Assembly (NCBI GenBank): GCA_035529715.1
Contig: DATKWF010000085.1
Location: 1-21,884 of the forward strand
Length of the DNA stretch: 21,884 nt
Direction: 5' to 3'
From: DATKWF01 sp035529715
GTDB lineage: Bacteria; Chloroflexota; Dehalococcoidia; Dehalococcoidales; RBG-16-60-22
In this document: positions 6,765 to 15,018 of the stretch, in pieces
Layout: each line of letters begins with the position of its first letter
How positions within the stretch are numbered: position 1 is the stretch's first letter
Position numbers and translations under genes: made by a program
Notes under the pieces: model-generated
Databases searched by the model: none
What the model saw: the letters and a program-made list of their open reading frames with translations, nothing else
What the model was told of the DNA's origin: nothing

Positions 6765-7718
6765 TCACTTCTCCACGGGAACCGATGACAAAGCCTCTCT
6801 TCGTATTCTGACCTTTGGTGCAATATACCATAGTCCCAAGCAGGCTACGGTGATGAGGAGCATGCCCGCTATCTGCTCAGGAGCAAACCTCCTGGCATCA
6901 ATGATGGCGTAGAGCAGGCTGGTGATGACTGAGCCTAGTACCAGGATGCTGGCGACAATTGAGGCCGGAGCATGCTTCAGTCCGGTGTAGTAGCAGGAAA
7001 CGTAACCAAGCAGGAATAATGAGGTCAGGACTACCCAGCCGATTTGCTGTCCACCGATGCTGGCCATAGCGCCCAGGTTTCCGGTCACAGCCAGGAAACT
7101 CAGCATAACGATAGCACCGAAGAACATGCGCCCGAAGGCAGCCACACTTGAGCTGACCTGCTTCATCACTCGTTTGGCAATGATAGCTTCAACTGCCCAG
7201 AGAGCGGTGGCACCAAATATCATAAGTTCGCCCCCGCCGGTGAGCCATGACGCTGGCCAGCCCAGCAGCAGAATATTACCGCCAACCAAGGTCGCCAGGG
7301 CAGCAATATGGAATTTACCCAGTCGCTCACCGAGGAAGAACACCGCCATGATGGCTATCCAGATAAAAAGGGACTTATGGATAAGGGCAGCACTTGCTGC
7401 TGTAGTCATACTTAAACCGTAGAAGAACATCAGAAATGGGATACTGCCACCTACACCGCCAATAACCCCCAGCGTGAGCCACTGTCGGCGTGATAAGTTT
7501 TTCAGTTCTGGTAAGGCTTTAGGTAATATCAGGAAGGCAAAAAGTAATGCTGCCACCGCCAGGTTCTTGACGGTAGTAAAGATGAAGGGGTCTTTCATTT
7601 CCATTAACGCAAATTTGTTGATGTAGATAGACAGGCCGCTGATGATGGCGGCGGCCAGAGCGAAGTAAATCCCCTTTCTATGTTTTTCCCAGCTTAAAAG
7701 CCCTTTGCCGTTATTCAT
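6765..7718 (-). CDS. EamA/DMT-family permease
   Basis: About 317 residues with some ten hydrophobic segments in two repeated EamA halves. The first half begins near IYFALAAAIISGLSIYINKF and the second near GGGELMIFGATALWAVEAII. This is the pattern of the drug/metabolite transporter superfamily of inner-membrane exporters. The substrate cannot be read from sequence. The start at 7718 has AAGGAGG at good spacing; an upstream ATG at 7739 lies before this ribosome site and is less likely. The gene lies between hypC and the DUF6390-like gene in an otherwise soluble hydrogenase/regulator operon. Export of a metabolite or uptake of a maturation ligand are both possible but unsupported. Confidence 0.9.
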   Translation of the reverse strand: MNNGKGLLSWEKHRKGIYFALAAAIISGLSIYINKFALMEMKDPFIFTTVKNLAVAALLFAFLILPKALPELKNLSRRQWLTLGVIGGVGGSIPFLMFFYGLSMTTAASAALIHKSLFIWIAIMAVFFLGERLGKFHIAALATLVGGNILLLGWPASWLTGGGELMIFGATALWAVEAIIAKRVMKQVSSSVAAFGRMFFGAIVMLSFLAVTGNLGAMASIGGQQIGWVVLTSLFLLGYVSCYYTGLKHAPASIVASILVLGSVITSLLYAIIDARRFAPEQIAGMLLITVACLGLWYIAPKVRIRREALSSVPVEK

Positions 7719-7748
7719 TCCGGTTCCTCCTTCTATCAAGTAAGTATC

Positions 7749-7976
7749 TTAGAGCGTTACCGCTTCTGCCATCTCTTTAAAGATGTTAAGTATTTCCTTA
7801 GCCTCGCTCTCATCAATTCTGGTGATTATGGTGCCCAGGTTGACCAGCACCCAGTCATCGGCTTTCACATCGGGGACAAGGGCTGAGCTTACCTTATGCC
7901 TGACACCAGCGATTTCAATCTCCGCCAGGGAGGTTTCCTTAACTTCAAGTACTTTGTATGGTATCGCCATGCACAT
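7749..7976 (-). CDS. hypC: Hydrogenase maturation chaperone HypC
   Basis: A 75-residue protein that starts MCMAIPYKVLEV, the HypC/HybG signature (M-C-x-A-I-P). Cys2 becomes N-terminal after Met removal and helps carry the Fe(CN)2CO unit. The small beta-barrel continues to GTIITRIDESEAKEIL, also typical. HypC binds HypD and then the hydrogenase large-subunit precursor, here presumably MvhA. The ATG at 7976 is preceded by GGGGTG. It follows hypA by 14 bp. HypD, HypE, HypF and HypB are not in the window and must be encoded elsewhere. Confidence 0.95.
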   Translation of the reverse strand: MCMAIPYKVLEVKETSLAEIEIAGVRHKVSSALVPDVKADDWVLVNLGTIITRIDESEAKEILNIFKEMAEAVTL

Positions 7977-7990
7977 GATTCACCCCGGAC

Positions 7991-8332
7991 TCAGTCCACC
8001 TCCATGCTTTCCAGAAAGGCGTCGCTCTTATCCACCATTTCCAGTTTCTTGCTCTGACACTGGGGGCAGAGTGGCTCACTCTTCTGGAAGGTGAAGTTAT
8101 GACCACAGTCCTGACAGCTGACTTTCGGGTCAAAGGTCTCAATTTTAATCTTTGTCTTTTCGGCGATGGTTCCCGTAGCCGCTGCCGCCAGGCAGAACTC
8201 CAGATTGTCAGGTGTGATGTGACTCAAATTACTCAACTTCACATTGAGAGTATCAATGCGCTTACTGTTGTGTTTCTTGATCTCAGCCAGCGCAGTTTCT
8301 ACAATGTCTTTGGCGAGGGCGAACTCATGCAT
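7991..8332 (-). CDS. hypA: Hydrogenase nickel incorporation protein HypA
   Basis: 113 residues beginning MHEFALAKDIV. The invariant His2 (nickel ligand) and Glu3 are present, and a zinc domain has C-x2-C pairs CQDC and CPQC (about residues 73-92). Length and layout match HypA. It delivers nickel to the hydrogenase large subunit, normally with HypB, which is not seen here. It overlaps the upstream protease gene by 8 bp and has GGAGG about 6 nt before its ATG. Confidence 0.95.
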   Translation of the reverse strand: MHEFALAKDIVETALAEIKKHNSKRIDTLNVKLSNLSHITPDNLEFCLAAAATGTIAEKTKIKIETFDPKVSCQDCGHNFTFQKSEPLCPQCQSKKLEMVDKSDAFLESMEVD

Positions 8333-8792
8333 GGCTGCCTCCGTTTAGTTCCTGCATCACCATATCAGTAGCCATCGGTATCGCCTGTGCCACCTCCGGG
8401 GTGCAATTTTCGGAGAAGGTATCCACATCAGCCGCTTCAATGGCGAATAATATTATTTCCTGAGGTAAGGACACCCCGAGTCGGCTGCCCAGCTCAAGGG
8501 CGGTAGAAAGGTCTATCCCGTGAGGATTGATGGCATGCCGGGTGTCGTTGAATGCCTCAGGCTTAAGACGATAAACCCGACCGACCTTACCCTCCCTGGT
8601 CTGGATAGCATCAATGAGGATGGCTTTATCAAAGCCAGTCAGTAGTTCCAGTAAGTTCAGGCCAGCAATCCCGGTCTCCATTACGGTCACTTCTTCCTGG
8701 TTAACTTTATCTTGAAGTGCCCGTGCCGCCCAGATGCCAGCACCATCGTCAGTCATAATTGGGTTGCCCATCCCCAGAATCAGTGTCTTCAT
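8325..8792 (-). CDS. [NiFe]-hydrogenase maturation endopeptidase (HycI/HyaD/FrcD family)
   Basis: 155 residues beginning MKTLILGMGNPIMTDDGAG, the nickel-sensing hydrogenase protease signature. Metal-binding acidic residues are visible at DDG (15-16) and in ILIDAI (about 58-61), and the conserved histidine is in NPHGIDL. After nickel insertion it should remove the C-terminal extension of the large subunit MvhA, which carries 24 residues beyond its last metal-site motif (see that gene). It lies 37 bp after mvhA and overlaps hypA by 8 bp. The ribosome site (GGGGAA) is only moderate. Confidence 0.93.
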   Translation of the reverse strand: MKTLILGMGNPIMTDDGAGIWAARALQDKVNQEEVTVMETGIAGLNLLELLTGFDKAILIDAIQTREGKVGRVYRLKPEAFNDTRHAINPHGIDLSTALELGSRLGVSLPQEIILFAIEAADVDTFSENCTPEVAQAIPMATDMVMQELNGGSHA

Positions 8793-8829
8793 TTCAATAT
8801 TCCCCGCTTACCACCTTGCCTTAATCAGT

Positions 8830-10287
8830 TCAGGCTAACCTCTTAATCAATTTGCCCTTACTGTTATAGACATTTATTGGTAAGGGTGTGCCCCCGGGGA
8901 GAACATGGGTAGCACAGCCAAAGCAAGGGTCATAGGGACGCCATGCCATTTCAATCCGGTTAAGCAGTCCCTCGGTTATTTCCACACCCGGTTTAATCAG
9001 TGCCATGGCTGCTTTCTTTACCGACATGTTTAGCGCAGCGGCATTATTAACTGTGGCTACAATCAAATTGGCTTGCTTGATAACTCCTTTTTCATCGGTG
9101 AAATAGTGATGGATTAGAGTGCCGCGAGGAGCTTCCACAATGCCAACACCCTCATCTGGTGTCGCGGTGGGTATGGTGCGGAAATTGGTGCTGGTAATTT
9201 CCGGGTCCTGGCTCAGTTCCACCATTCTTTCCGCAGCATAGAGTAGCTCTATCAAGCGAGCCCAGTGCATGGCCAGGGTGTGATGGACTGGCTTGCCACC
9301 CAGGGTGTCATACATCTTCTCGTAGGCTTCCTGCGCTAGTGGCGTTGCCATACCGTCGGCAGCGTTGAGACGTGCCAGAGGAGCTACCCGGAAAACACCG
9401 CTATCCTTGCCGTCAACAAACCCTTTCCAGCCGATTTTCTTCAGGAATGGGAATTTAATATAGGTCCATGGCTCCACATGTTCAGCAACATGCTCAAGAT
9501 ATTCATGGGGGCTGAATTTGGCGAACTCTTTGCCGTCGGGGTCAACTACCCTGAGTTTGCCGTCGTAGAAGTTAATCTTGTTATTCTCATCAACCAGACC
9601 CATATAATAGGTCTGGTGGGTATAAGCGTCACTGACTATCATGTCTACATAAGCTTTGTTCTTGAGGACGATATCGTCAAAGACTTTCAGTGACAGCTGG
9701 GCAAATTCCACCGAATCTTTGGCTATTTGTTCGACTTCTTTTCTTTCCTCTTCATTAATGCCCTTGCTGACACCGCCGGGCAGGCCAAAGACAGGGTGTA
9801 CCGGTCTGCCACCGAGCATGTGAATAACATGATGGTTCTTCATGCGTGTATTGATTACCGCTCCGCCCAGTTCCAGGCCTACCTTGGCAACAACCCCCAG
9901 AATGTTGCGCTCGGCTACCGGGGCATCCGGCCCCATTACGAAGTCGGGTCCGCCGAGAATATAGAAATGGGTGGTATGGTCGGTAACATAGAAAGCGGAG
10001 TAGAAAAGTTCACGAAGTTTTTTAGCCGGGCTGGGAGGGTCAACATGGAACAAGTCGTCCAGCGTTTTAGCTCCGGCGATGTGATGAGCTTCGGGGCAGA
10101 CACCGCAGATTCTCTGAGTTATCTGGGGCATGTCTTCTGCCAGCCGCCCCTCACAGAACTTCTCAAAGCCCCTCAATTCTGGAATTTGGAAGTAGGAATT
10201 TTCCACTTCACCTTTATCATTGAGGAAAATCTCTATTTTACCGTGGCCTTCCAAACGGGTAACGGGGTCAATTGTTATCTTTTTCAT
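8830..10287 (-). CDS. mvhA: [NiFe]-hydrogenase large subunit, F420-non-reducing (MvhA type, group 3c)
   Basis: 485 residues. The N-terminal L1 motif is RICGVCPEAHH (C61, C64, H68), and the C-terminal L2 motif is DPCFGCATH (C455, C458, H461). These four cysteines hold the Ni-Fe centre. After H461 there are 24 further residues (VLPGGTPLP...), the peptide cut off on maturation, consistent with the protease gene next door. The catalytic site splits or forms H2. MvhA works with MvhG and MvhD and, in methanogens and many anaerobic bacteria, docks on HdrABC for flavin-based electron bifurcation. Its ATG overlaps the mvhG stop (ATGA). A GGAGGG element lies about 11 nt upstream. Confidence 0.96.
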   Translation of the reverse strand: MKKITIDPVTRLEGHGKIEIFLNDKGEVENSYFQIPELRGFEKFCEGRLAEDMPQITQRICGVCPEAHHIAGAKTLDDLFHVDPPSPAKKLRELFYSAFYVTDHTTHFYILGGPDFVMGPDAPVAERNILGVVAKVGLELGGAVINTRMKNHHVIHMLGGRPVHPVFGLPGGVSKGINEEERKEVEQIAKDSVEFAQLSLKVFDDIVLKNKAYVDMIVSDAYTHQTYYMGLVDENNKINFYDGKLRVVDPDGKEFAKFSPHEYLEHVAEHVEPWTYIKFPFLKKIGWKGFVDGKDSGVFRVAPLARLNAADGMATPLAQEAYEKMYDTLGGKPVHHTLAMHWARLIELLYAAERMVELSQDPEITSTNFRTIPTATPDEGVGIVEAPRGTLIHHYFTDEKGVIKQANLIVATVNNAAALNMSVKKAAMALIKPGVEITEGLLNRIEMAWRPYDPCFGCATHVLPGGTPLPINVYNSKGKLIKRLA

Positions 10288-11240
10288 TTTATTCTCGCCC
10301 TCCTCAAAAGGGAATCAGGTAGACTGTAGCGATAGAATGTGCCTACTGGGTCGAGGATATCGTCAACAATACTCTGGATTTCCTCGGGGTCATTAGAGTC
10401 AATCACTGAAGCCAGGGCATTCATGAAGTGGGCTCCCTGGTCAATGACTCCCTCTACCGGTCCGTAACAGCCGGTGCATGGCATATTTGCCTGCGGGCAG
10501 GGAGCACCGCAGCCGCCCCGGGTGGCGATGCCGGCGCAGGGCAGTCCTTGTTCCAAAAGGCATATCTCCGGCTCAGGGATAATCTCCCAGGTGCGGTAAA
10601 TTTTCTTAATCTTTTTAACATCCCTCTTTCGGGGGCAATCATCACAAACTGCCTTGGCATTGTGAGTTATCACCGTTCCCGGAGGTGGTAGTTTGCCTTC
10701 GAGCAAAGCTTCCAGAGCCAGCCAGGTTGTCTTTTCTTCTGGCGGACAGCCGGGAACGACATAGTCTACATCCACCGTCTGGCGCAGGCTCTGAACGGTA
10801 TCCCAGAACTCGGGGACAGTAAGTTCACCTTCGGGTACCTTGTAGCTTGTCTGGGGTACTGTTTTATCTTTGTTGTCGGTTGACTCGGTTTGATAAACCC
10901 GGTCAAAAATCGTCTGTCGGTTGAACATATTGCCCAGGCCGGGAATACCTCCTTCGTAAGCACAGGCGCCGTAGGCAATCATTACCTTGGATTTTTCACG
11001 GAGCATCTTGGCGATATGTTCCTGTTCCGAGTTTCTGATAGCCCCGTTGAACAGGCAGGCGTCAATACTCTTATCAGGCATGGCTTCAACGTCTTTATAC
11101 TTGGCATCTATAGCTACCGGCCAGAAGACAATATCGACGGCTTCAGCCAGCTTGAGAATTTTTTCCCCGATTAGAAGCTGGGCAATTTCACAACCACCGC
11201 AGCTAGCCGCCCAGTATAATGCTATTTTAGGTTTAGCCAT
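10284..11240 (-). CDS. mvhG: [NiFe]-hydrogenase small subunit, F420-non-reducing (MvhG type)
   Basis: About 318 residues beginning MAKPKIALYWAASCGGCEIA. The CGGCE motif plus later Cys in GACAYEGG and VPGCPP bind the proximal [4Fe-4S] cluster. A second half with CDDCPRKR, LPCAGIATRGGCGAPCPQAN and CTGCYGPVEG supplies the other two clusters. There is no twin-arginine signal, so the enzyme is cytoplasmic. It carries electrons from MvhA to MvhD. The start at 11240 has GGAGGTGG about 8 nt upstream; an ATG at 11255 overlaps this ribosome site and is rejected. It overlaps mvhD by 8 bp and mvhA by 4 bp. Confidence 0.95.
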   Translation of the reverse strand: MAKPKIALYWAASCGGCEIAQLLIGEKILKLAEAVDIVFWPVAIDAKYKDVEAMPDKSIDACLFNGAIRNSEQEHIAKMLREKSKVMIAYGACAYEGGIPGLGNMFNRQTIFDRVYQTESTDNKDKTVPQTSYKVPEGELTVPEFWDTVQSLRQTVDVDYVVPGCPPEEKTTWLALEALLEGKLPPPGTVITHNAKAVCDDCPRKRDVKKIKKIYRTWEIIPEPEICLLEQGLPCAGIATRGGCGAPCPQANMPCTGCYGPVEGVIDQGAHFMNALASVIDSNDPEEIQSIVDDILDPVGTFYRYSLPDSLLRRARIK

Positions 11241-11655
11241 TCTTGCCACCTCCATTGTGAGGGAATGGTCCTAATTTTCTTACTTTTTCTGTCATCTCAT
11301 CGACTATGGCGCCAAAGCGGTCGCCTTCCGAGGCTGACACCCATTCCATACGCAGACGTTCGTCCTCGATTCCCATCTGGGACAACAGCTTCTTCAGCAT
11401 GGGCATGCGCCGCAATGCTTTGTAATTCCCCTCAGTATAGTGGCAGTCACCTGGGTGGCAGCCTAAGACCAGAACACCGTCAGCCCCCTTCTCAAAAGCT
11501 TTGAGTATGAAGGCAGGTTCTACCCTCCCGCTGCACATGACCCGCACTATCCTTACATTTGGGGCATACTTCTTTCGGGAAATGCCGGCAAGGTCGGCAC
11601 CGGCATAGGAACACCAGTTGCATAGAATGCCTAAAATCTTCGGTTCAAAGCTCAT
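11233..11655 (-). CDS. mvhD: MvhD-type iron-sulfur electron-transfer subunit
   Basis: 140 residues with the MvhD/FrhD pattern: ILCNWCSYAGADLAG (C12, C15), VMCSGRVEP (C41) and LGCHPGDCHY (C66, C71). These ligate a [2Fe-2S] cluster. MvhD is the bridge between the hydrogenase MvhAG and HdrA. Its position, with ATGA overlap to the hdrA stop and 8-bp overlap with mvhG, fits that role exactly. GGGGGTG precedes the ATG. Confidence 0.95.
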   Translation of the reverse strand: MSFEPKILGILCNWCSYAGADLAGISRKKYAPNVRIVRVMCSGRVEPAFILKAFEKGADGVLVLGCHPGDCHYTEGNYKALRRMPMLKKLLSQMGIEDERLRMEWVSASEGDRFGAIVDEMTEKVRKLGPFPHNGGGKNG

Positions 11656-14600
11656 ACTAGCACCCCCTCAATCTCAGCTAAAATCTGCTCAGTGGTAAAG
11701 TGCTTGCCGGTAATGGCACCACTGGGGCAAGCCGAAACACAGACACCGCAACCCTTGCACACCGCCTCATTAACGCGGGAGACCTTCTTCTCCTCGTCAA
11801 AAGTGATAGCACTGTAGGGGCAGAGGTCATTGCATATTCGGCAGCCAGAGCAGAGGTCCTCGTTAATGGTGGCGGTGGCGGCTTCAATCTCAACCTTGCC
11901 CTTACTAATCACGGCCAGTGCCCGGGCAGCGGCGGCGGAAGCCTGCGCCACGGTATCAGGGATATCCTTTGGACTCTGACAGCAACCAACAACGAAAACG
12001 CCGTCGGTCATGGTGGCTACCGGGTCAAGCTTGGGATGCTTCTCAAGGAAGAAGCCATCTGCCTTTCGGCTCAGAGAGAACGTCCTGGCTAGTTGCTCGG
12101 CGTCAGCGGTGGGCTCCAGAGCGCAGCTCAGGATGACCATATCGATGGGAAGGCGTCGCTTGCGCCGGACTAGCGTGTCCTCAACCAGAACTATTAGTTT
12201 GCCCTCTTCTTCAGGGCTCTCGGTAATATTGGTAATCTCGCCGGCGCGACCCCGGATGAAGTTGACTCCCTCTTTCTGGAGGCGCTCGTAGAACTCTTCA
12301 TAGCCAGAGCCGGCGCAGCGCATGTCAATATATAGCTGGTAGACTTCTGCTTCAGGTACCTTTTCCCGCAGCAGGTGGGAGTATTTCAGGGAGTACATGC
12401 AGCAGACGCGGGAGCAATACTTGTGATAGTTCTCGTCACGGCTGCCGACGCAGTGCAGGATGGCTACGCTCTCCGGTTTCTGCCCATTAGCCAGGAAAAT
12501 CTCACCGCTGGTAGGCCCTGAAGCGTTGGAAATTCTCTCGAACTGGAGGCCGGTTAAGACGTTATCAAAACGCCCGTAGCCATATTGGTACATAACTGAC
12601 GGGTCAAACTGCTGGAAGCCGGTGGCGAGAATGATATTGCCAACATCAACCTCAACAATCTCGTCTTCCATATCATGGTTGATAGCCAGAGCCTCACAGA
12701 CCTTGACGCACTCCATGCATTCCGAGCAGGCGGCACAGTTCAGGCAGCGCTTGGCTTCCTCAATCGCTGTTTTTTCGTCGTAGCCAAGCTCAACCTCGGC
12801 AAAGGAAGTGCCTCTTTTATCCAGAGCCAGCACAGGCATATCCGGTCGCTTCGCTTTAACTACACCTTCCTTGGAGATATCTTTGACTCTGGGGAGCTGT
12901 TTTGGTCTGCCTTCAAGCATGTCGGTTCCGCTAAGATAGCGGTCAATACTCTCCGCAGCTTCCTTGCCGGCAGCAATGGAGGCGATGACATCGGAGGGTC
13001 CGGCAACCAAATCGCCGCCAGCAAAGACACCGGAAATATCTGTTTCCAGTGTGACCTGGTCAACAGAGAGGGTGCCCCAGGCGGTATAAGTAAACTCTTT
13101 GGGCAGCCCCGTCTTGTCTATCGCCTGACCGGTGGCGATAATCACGGTATCAACATCCAGGGCGAAATTCGAACCTTCAATCGGTATCGGTCGCCGCCGG
13201 CCGCTGGCGTCAGGTTCACCCAGCTCCATGCGGGTACACTCTACACCGGTTAATTTATCGTCTTTACTCAGCATCTTGACCGGTGCCATCAGGATATTGA
13301 GCTTTATGCCCTCGTTCTCCGCCTCGTTAACCTCGCTGGCCTCGGCGGGCATTTCAACCCGGGAACGACGGTAAAGGATGGTCACCTCTTTGGTGCCGAG
13401 GCGCTTGGCCACTCTGGCGGCATCAATAGCGGCGTTACCACCGCCAATCACTGCTACCCGATTGCCCAAGCTGACTTTTTCTCCAGCGTTCACCTGTCTT
13501 AAGAAATCAAGAGCGTAGATTACTCCTGGAGTTTCTTCGCCAGGAATTCCCATCTTCTGGCCCATCCAGGCTCCGGTGCCGAGGAATATAGCCTGATATC
13601 CCTGTTCGAAGAGCTGCCCGAGGTCTTTTACCGGGCTATTTGTCTTGATTTCCACCCCGAGCTCTTTTACATAATTAATCTCGTTGTCCAGCATCTTCTT
13701 CGGTAGGCGGTATTCGGGGATTCCGTAGCGCATCATACCACCAGCCATCGGCATGGCTTCAAACACGGTCACCGGATATCCTTTCTTGACCAGGTCATAG
13801 GCGCAAGACATACCCGCCGGTCCCGAACCAACGATGCCTACCTTTCCTTCTTTTGTCTTTTCAACGGGAGTTGCTTTCTCTCTGCCGACCTTCAGCTCGT
13901 AGTCAGCAACAAATCGCTTCAGTGTCCGGATGGACATGCCCTCATCAACTGTCTTCCGCTCGCAGTCTGATTCGCAGGGATGGGTACAGACCCGGCCGAT
14001 AACCCCGGCGAATGGTATGGTTTTGCGCACTACCTCCAGGGCTTCTTTGAACTTGCCCTGTGAGATAAGGGCAATATAGCCCTGAGCGTTGACACCAGCC
14101 GGGCAGGCAATCCGGCAGGGTGGATAGCCTCGCTTATCAATGGTTGCCTTATTGGGGACTGCCTGGGGGAAGGGCCTGTAGACTGCTTTGCGCTTGCTCA
14201 GGCCTTCCTCAAATTCGCTGTCCATTTCTACCGGACAGACATTAAAACACTCGGCACAGCCGGTGCACTTGACTTCGTCAATATAACGTGCTTTTCTCTT
14301 AATTTTGGCTTTGAAGTTACCGATATAGCCCGATACCTCCATTACCTCGCTGTAGCTCATGAGGTTGATGTAGGGGTGCTGACCGGCGGTGGTCATCTTT
14401 GGGGTCAGGATACAGGCGGCACAATCCAGGGTGGGGAAGGTCTTATCAAACTGCGCCATGTGCCCGCCGATGCTTGGCTCCTTTTCCACGAGATACACCT
14501 GGTTACCGGAATCGGCAATCTCTATGGCGGCCTGTATTCCGGCAATACCACCGCCGACGACCAGGGTATTGGGATTAACCTCAACCTCTCTCTTTTCCAG

Positions 14601-15008
14601 AGGCTCGTGATATAAGACGCGCTTTACGGCGGCGCTGACCAGTGCCTTGGCTTTCTCGGTTGCCTTTTCCTTATCTTCATGCACCCAGGAACAGTGCTCC
14701 CGGATGTTGGCCATTTCAAACAGGTACTGGTTTAGCCCGGCATCCTGGCAGGCACGACGGAAAGTAGGCTCATGCATCCGCGGTGAACAGGAAGCCACTA
14801 CCACCCGGTTGATGCCCTGCTCCTTGATATCATCCTTGATGAGGTTTTGTCCGGGCTCAGAGCACATGTATTTGTAGTCACGGGCGACAACCACGTTGTC
14901 CAAGCCCTGAGCAAATTCAGCCACTTTGGCGCAGTCAACGATTCCGGCTATGTTACTTCCGCAGTGGCAGATATAAACACCGACTTTTTTCTCTTTGTCC
15001 TTATCCAT
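11652..15008 (-). CDS. hdrA: HdrA with an inserted GltD/NfnB-like NADPH oxidoreductase module
   Basis: 1118 residues, far longer than ordinary HdrA (about 650). Order: an N-terminal HdrA domain (C14, C16, then CSEPGQ near 49 and CSPRMHEPTFR from 74); the first FAD fold VGGGIAGIQAA (151-161); a four-Cys motif CTGCAECFNVCP (248-259). Then, from about 285 to 735, there is a complete glutamate-synthase-small-subunit/NfnB-like module. It has Cys pairs C298/C302 and C341/C345/C349, FAD fold GIVGSGPAGM (391-400), NAD(P) fold IGGGNAAIDAA (521-531) with ILYRRSR-EMPA suggesting NADPH, and GVFAGGDLVAGPSDV. A cysteine-rich hinge (C755-C771) follows. The HdrA C-terminal half then resumes, with ATGFQQFDP, HCVGSRDE, CSRVCC and two ferredoxin motifs (C1053-C1063, C1084-C1094). 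The frame is unbroken. The ATG has AAGGAG and lies 10 bp after hdrB. It likely bifurcates electrons among H2, ferredoxin, NADPH and HdrBC. Confidence 0.95.
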   Translation of the reverse strand: MDKDKEKKVGVYICHCGSNIAGIVDCAKVAEFAQGLDNVVVARDYKYMCSEPGQNLIKDDIKEQGINRVVVASCSPRMHEPTFRRACQDAGLNQYLFEMANIREHCSWVHEDKEKATEKAKALVSAAVKRVLYHEPLEKREVEVNPNTLVVGGGIAGIQAAIEIADSGNQVYLVEKEPSIGGHMAQFDKTFPTLDCAACILTPKMTTAGQHPYINLMSYSEVMEVSGYIGNFKAKIKRKARYIDEVKCTGCAECFNVCPVEMDSEFEEGLSKRKAVYRPFPQAVPNKATIDKRGYPPCRIACPAGVNAQGYIALISQGKFKEALEVVRKTIPFAGVIGRVCTHPCESDCERKTVDEGMSIRTLKRFVADYELKVGREKATPVEKTKEGKVGIVGSGPAGMSCAYDLVKKGYPVTVFEAMPMAGGMMRYGIPEYRLPKKMLDNEINYVKELGVEIKTNSPVKDLGQLFEQGYQAIFLGTGAWMGQKMGIPGEETPGVIYALDFLRQVNAGEKVSLGNRVAVIGGGNAAIDAARVAKRLGTKEVTILYRRSRVEMPAEASEVNEAENEGIKLNILMAPVKMLSKDDKLTGVECTRMELGEPDASGRRRPIPIEGSNFALDVDTVIIATGQAIDKTGLPKEFTYTAWGTLSVDQVTLETDISGVFAGGDLVAGPSDVIASIAAGKEAAESIDRYLSGTDMLEGRPKQLPRVKDISKEGVVKAKRPDMPVLALDKRGTSFAEVELGYDEKTAIEEAKRCLNCAACSECMECVKVCEALAINHDMEDEIVEVDVGNIILATGFQQFDPSVMYQYGYGRFDNVLTGLQFERISNASGPTSGEIFLANGQKPESVAILHCVGSRDENYHKYCSRVCCMYSLKYSHLLREKVPEAEVYQLYIDMRCAGSGYEEFYERLQKEGVNFIRGRAGEITNITESPEEEGKLIVLVEDTLVRRKRRLPIDMVILSCALEPTADAEQLARTFSLSRKADGFFLEKHPKLDPVATMTDGVFVVGCCQSPKDIPDTVAQASAAAARALAVISKGKVEIEAATATINEDLCSGCRICNDLCPYSAITFDEEKKVSRVNEAVCKGCGVCVSACPSGAITGKHFTTEQILAEIEGVLV

Positions 15009-15018
15009 TCTCTACTCC

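Noticed and set aside
8793..8829. Possible -24/-12 site before the protease gene
   Set aside because: GG and GC are 11 bp apart, not 10, and the gap is a 37-bp intra-operon spacer.
12675..13253. 192-residue plus-strand open frame
   Set aside because: Antisense to the NADPH-oxidoreductase part of hdrA, whose motifs are intact; a shadow frame.
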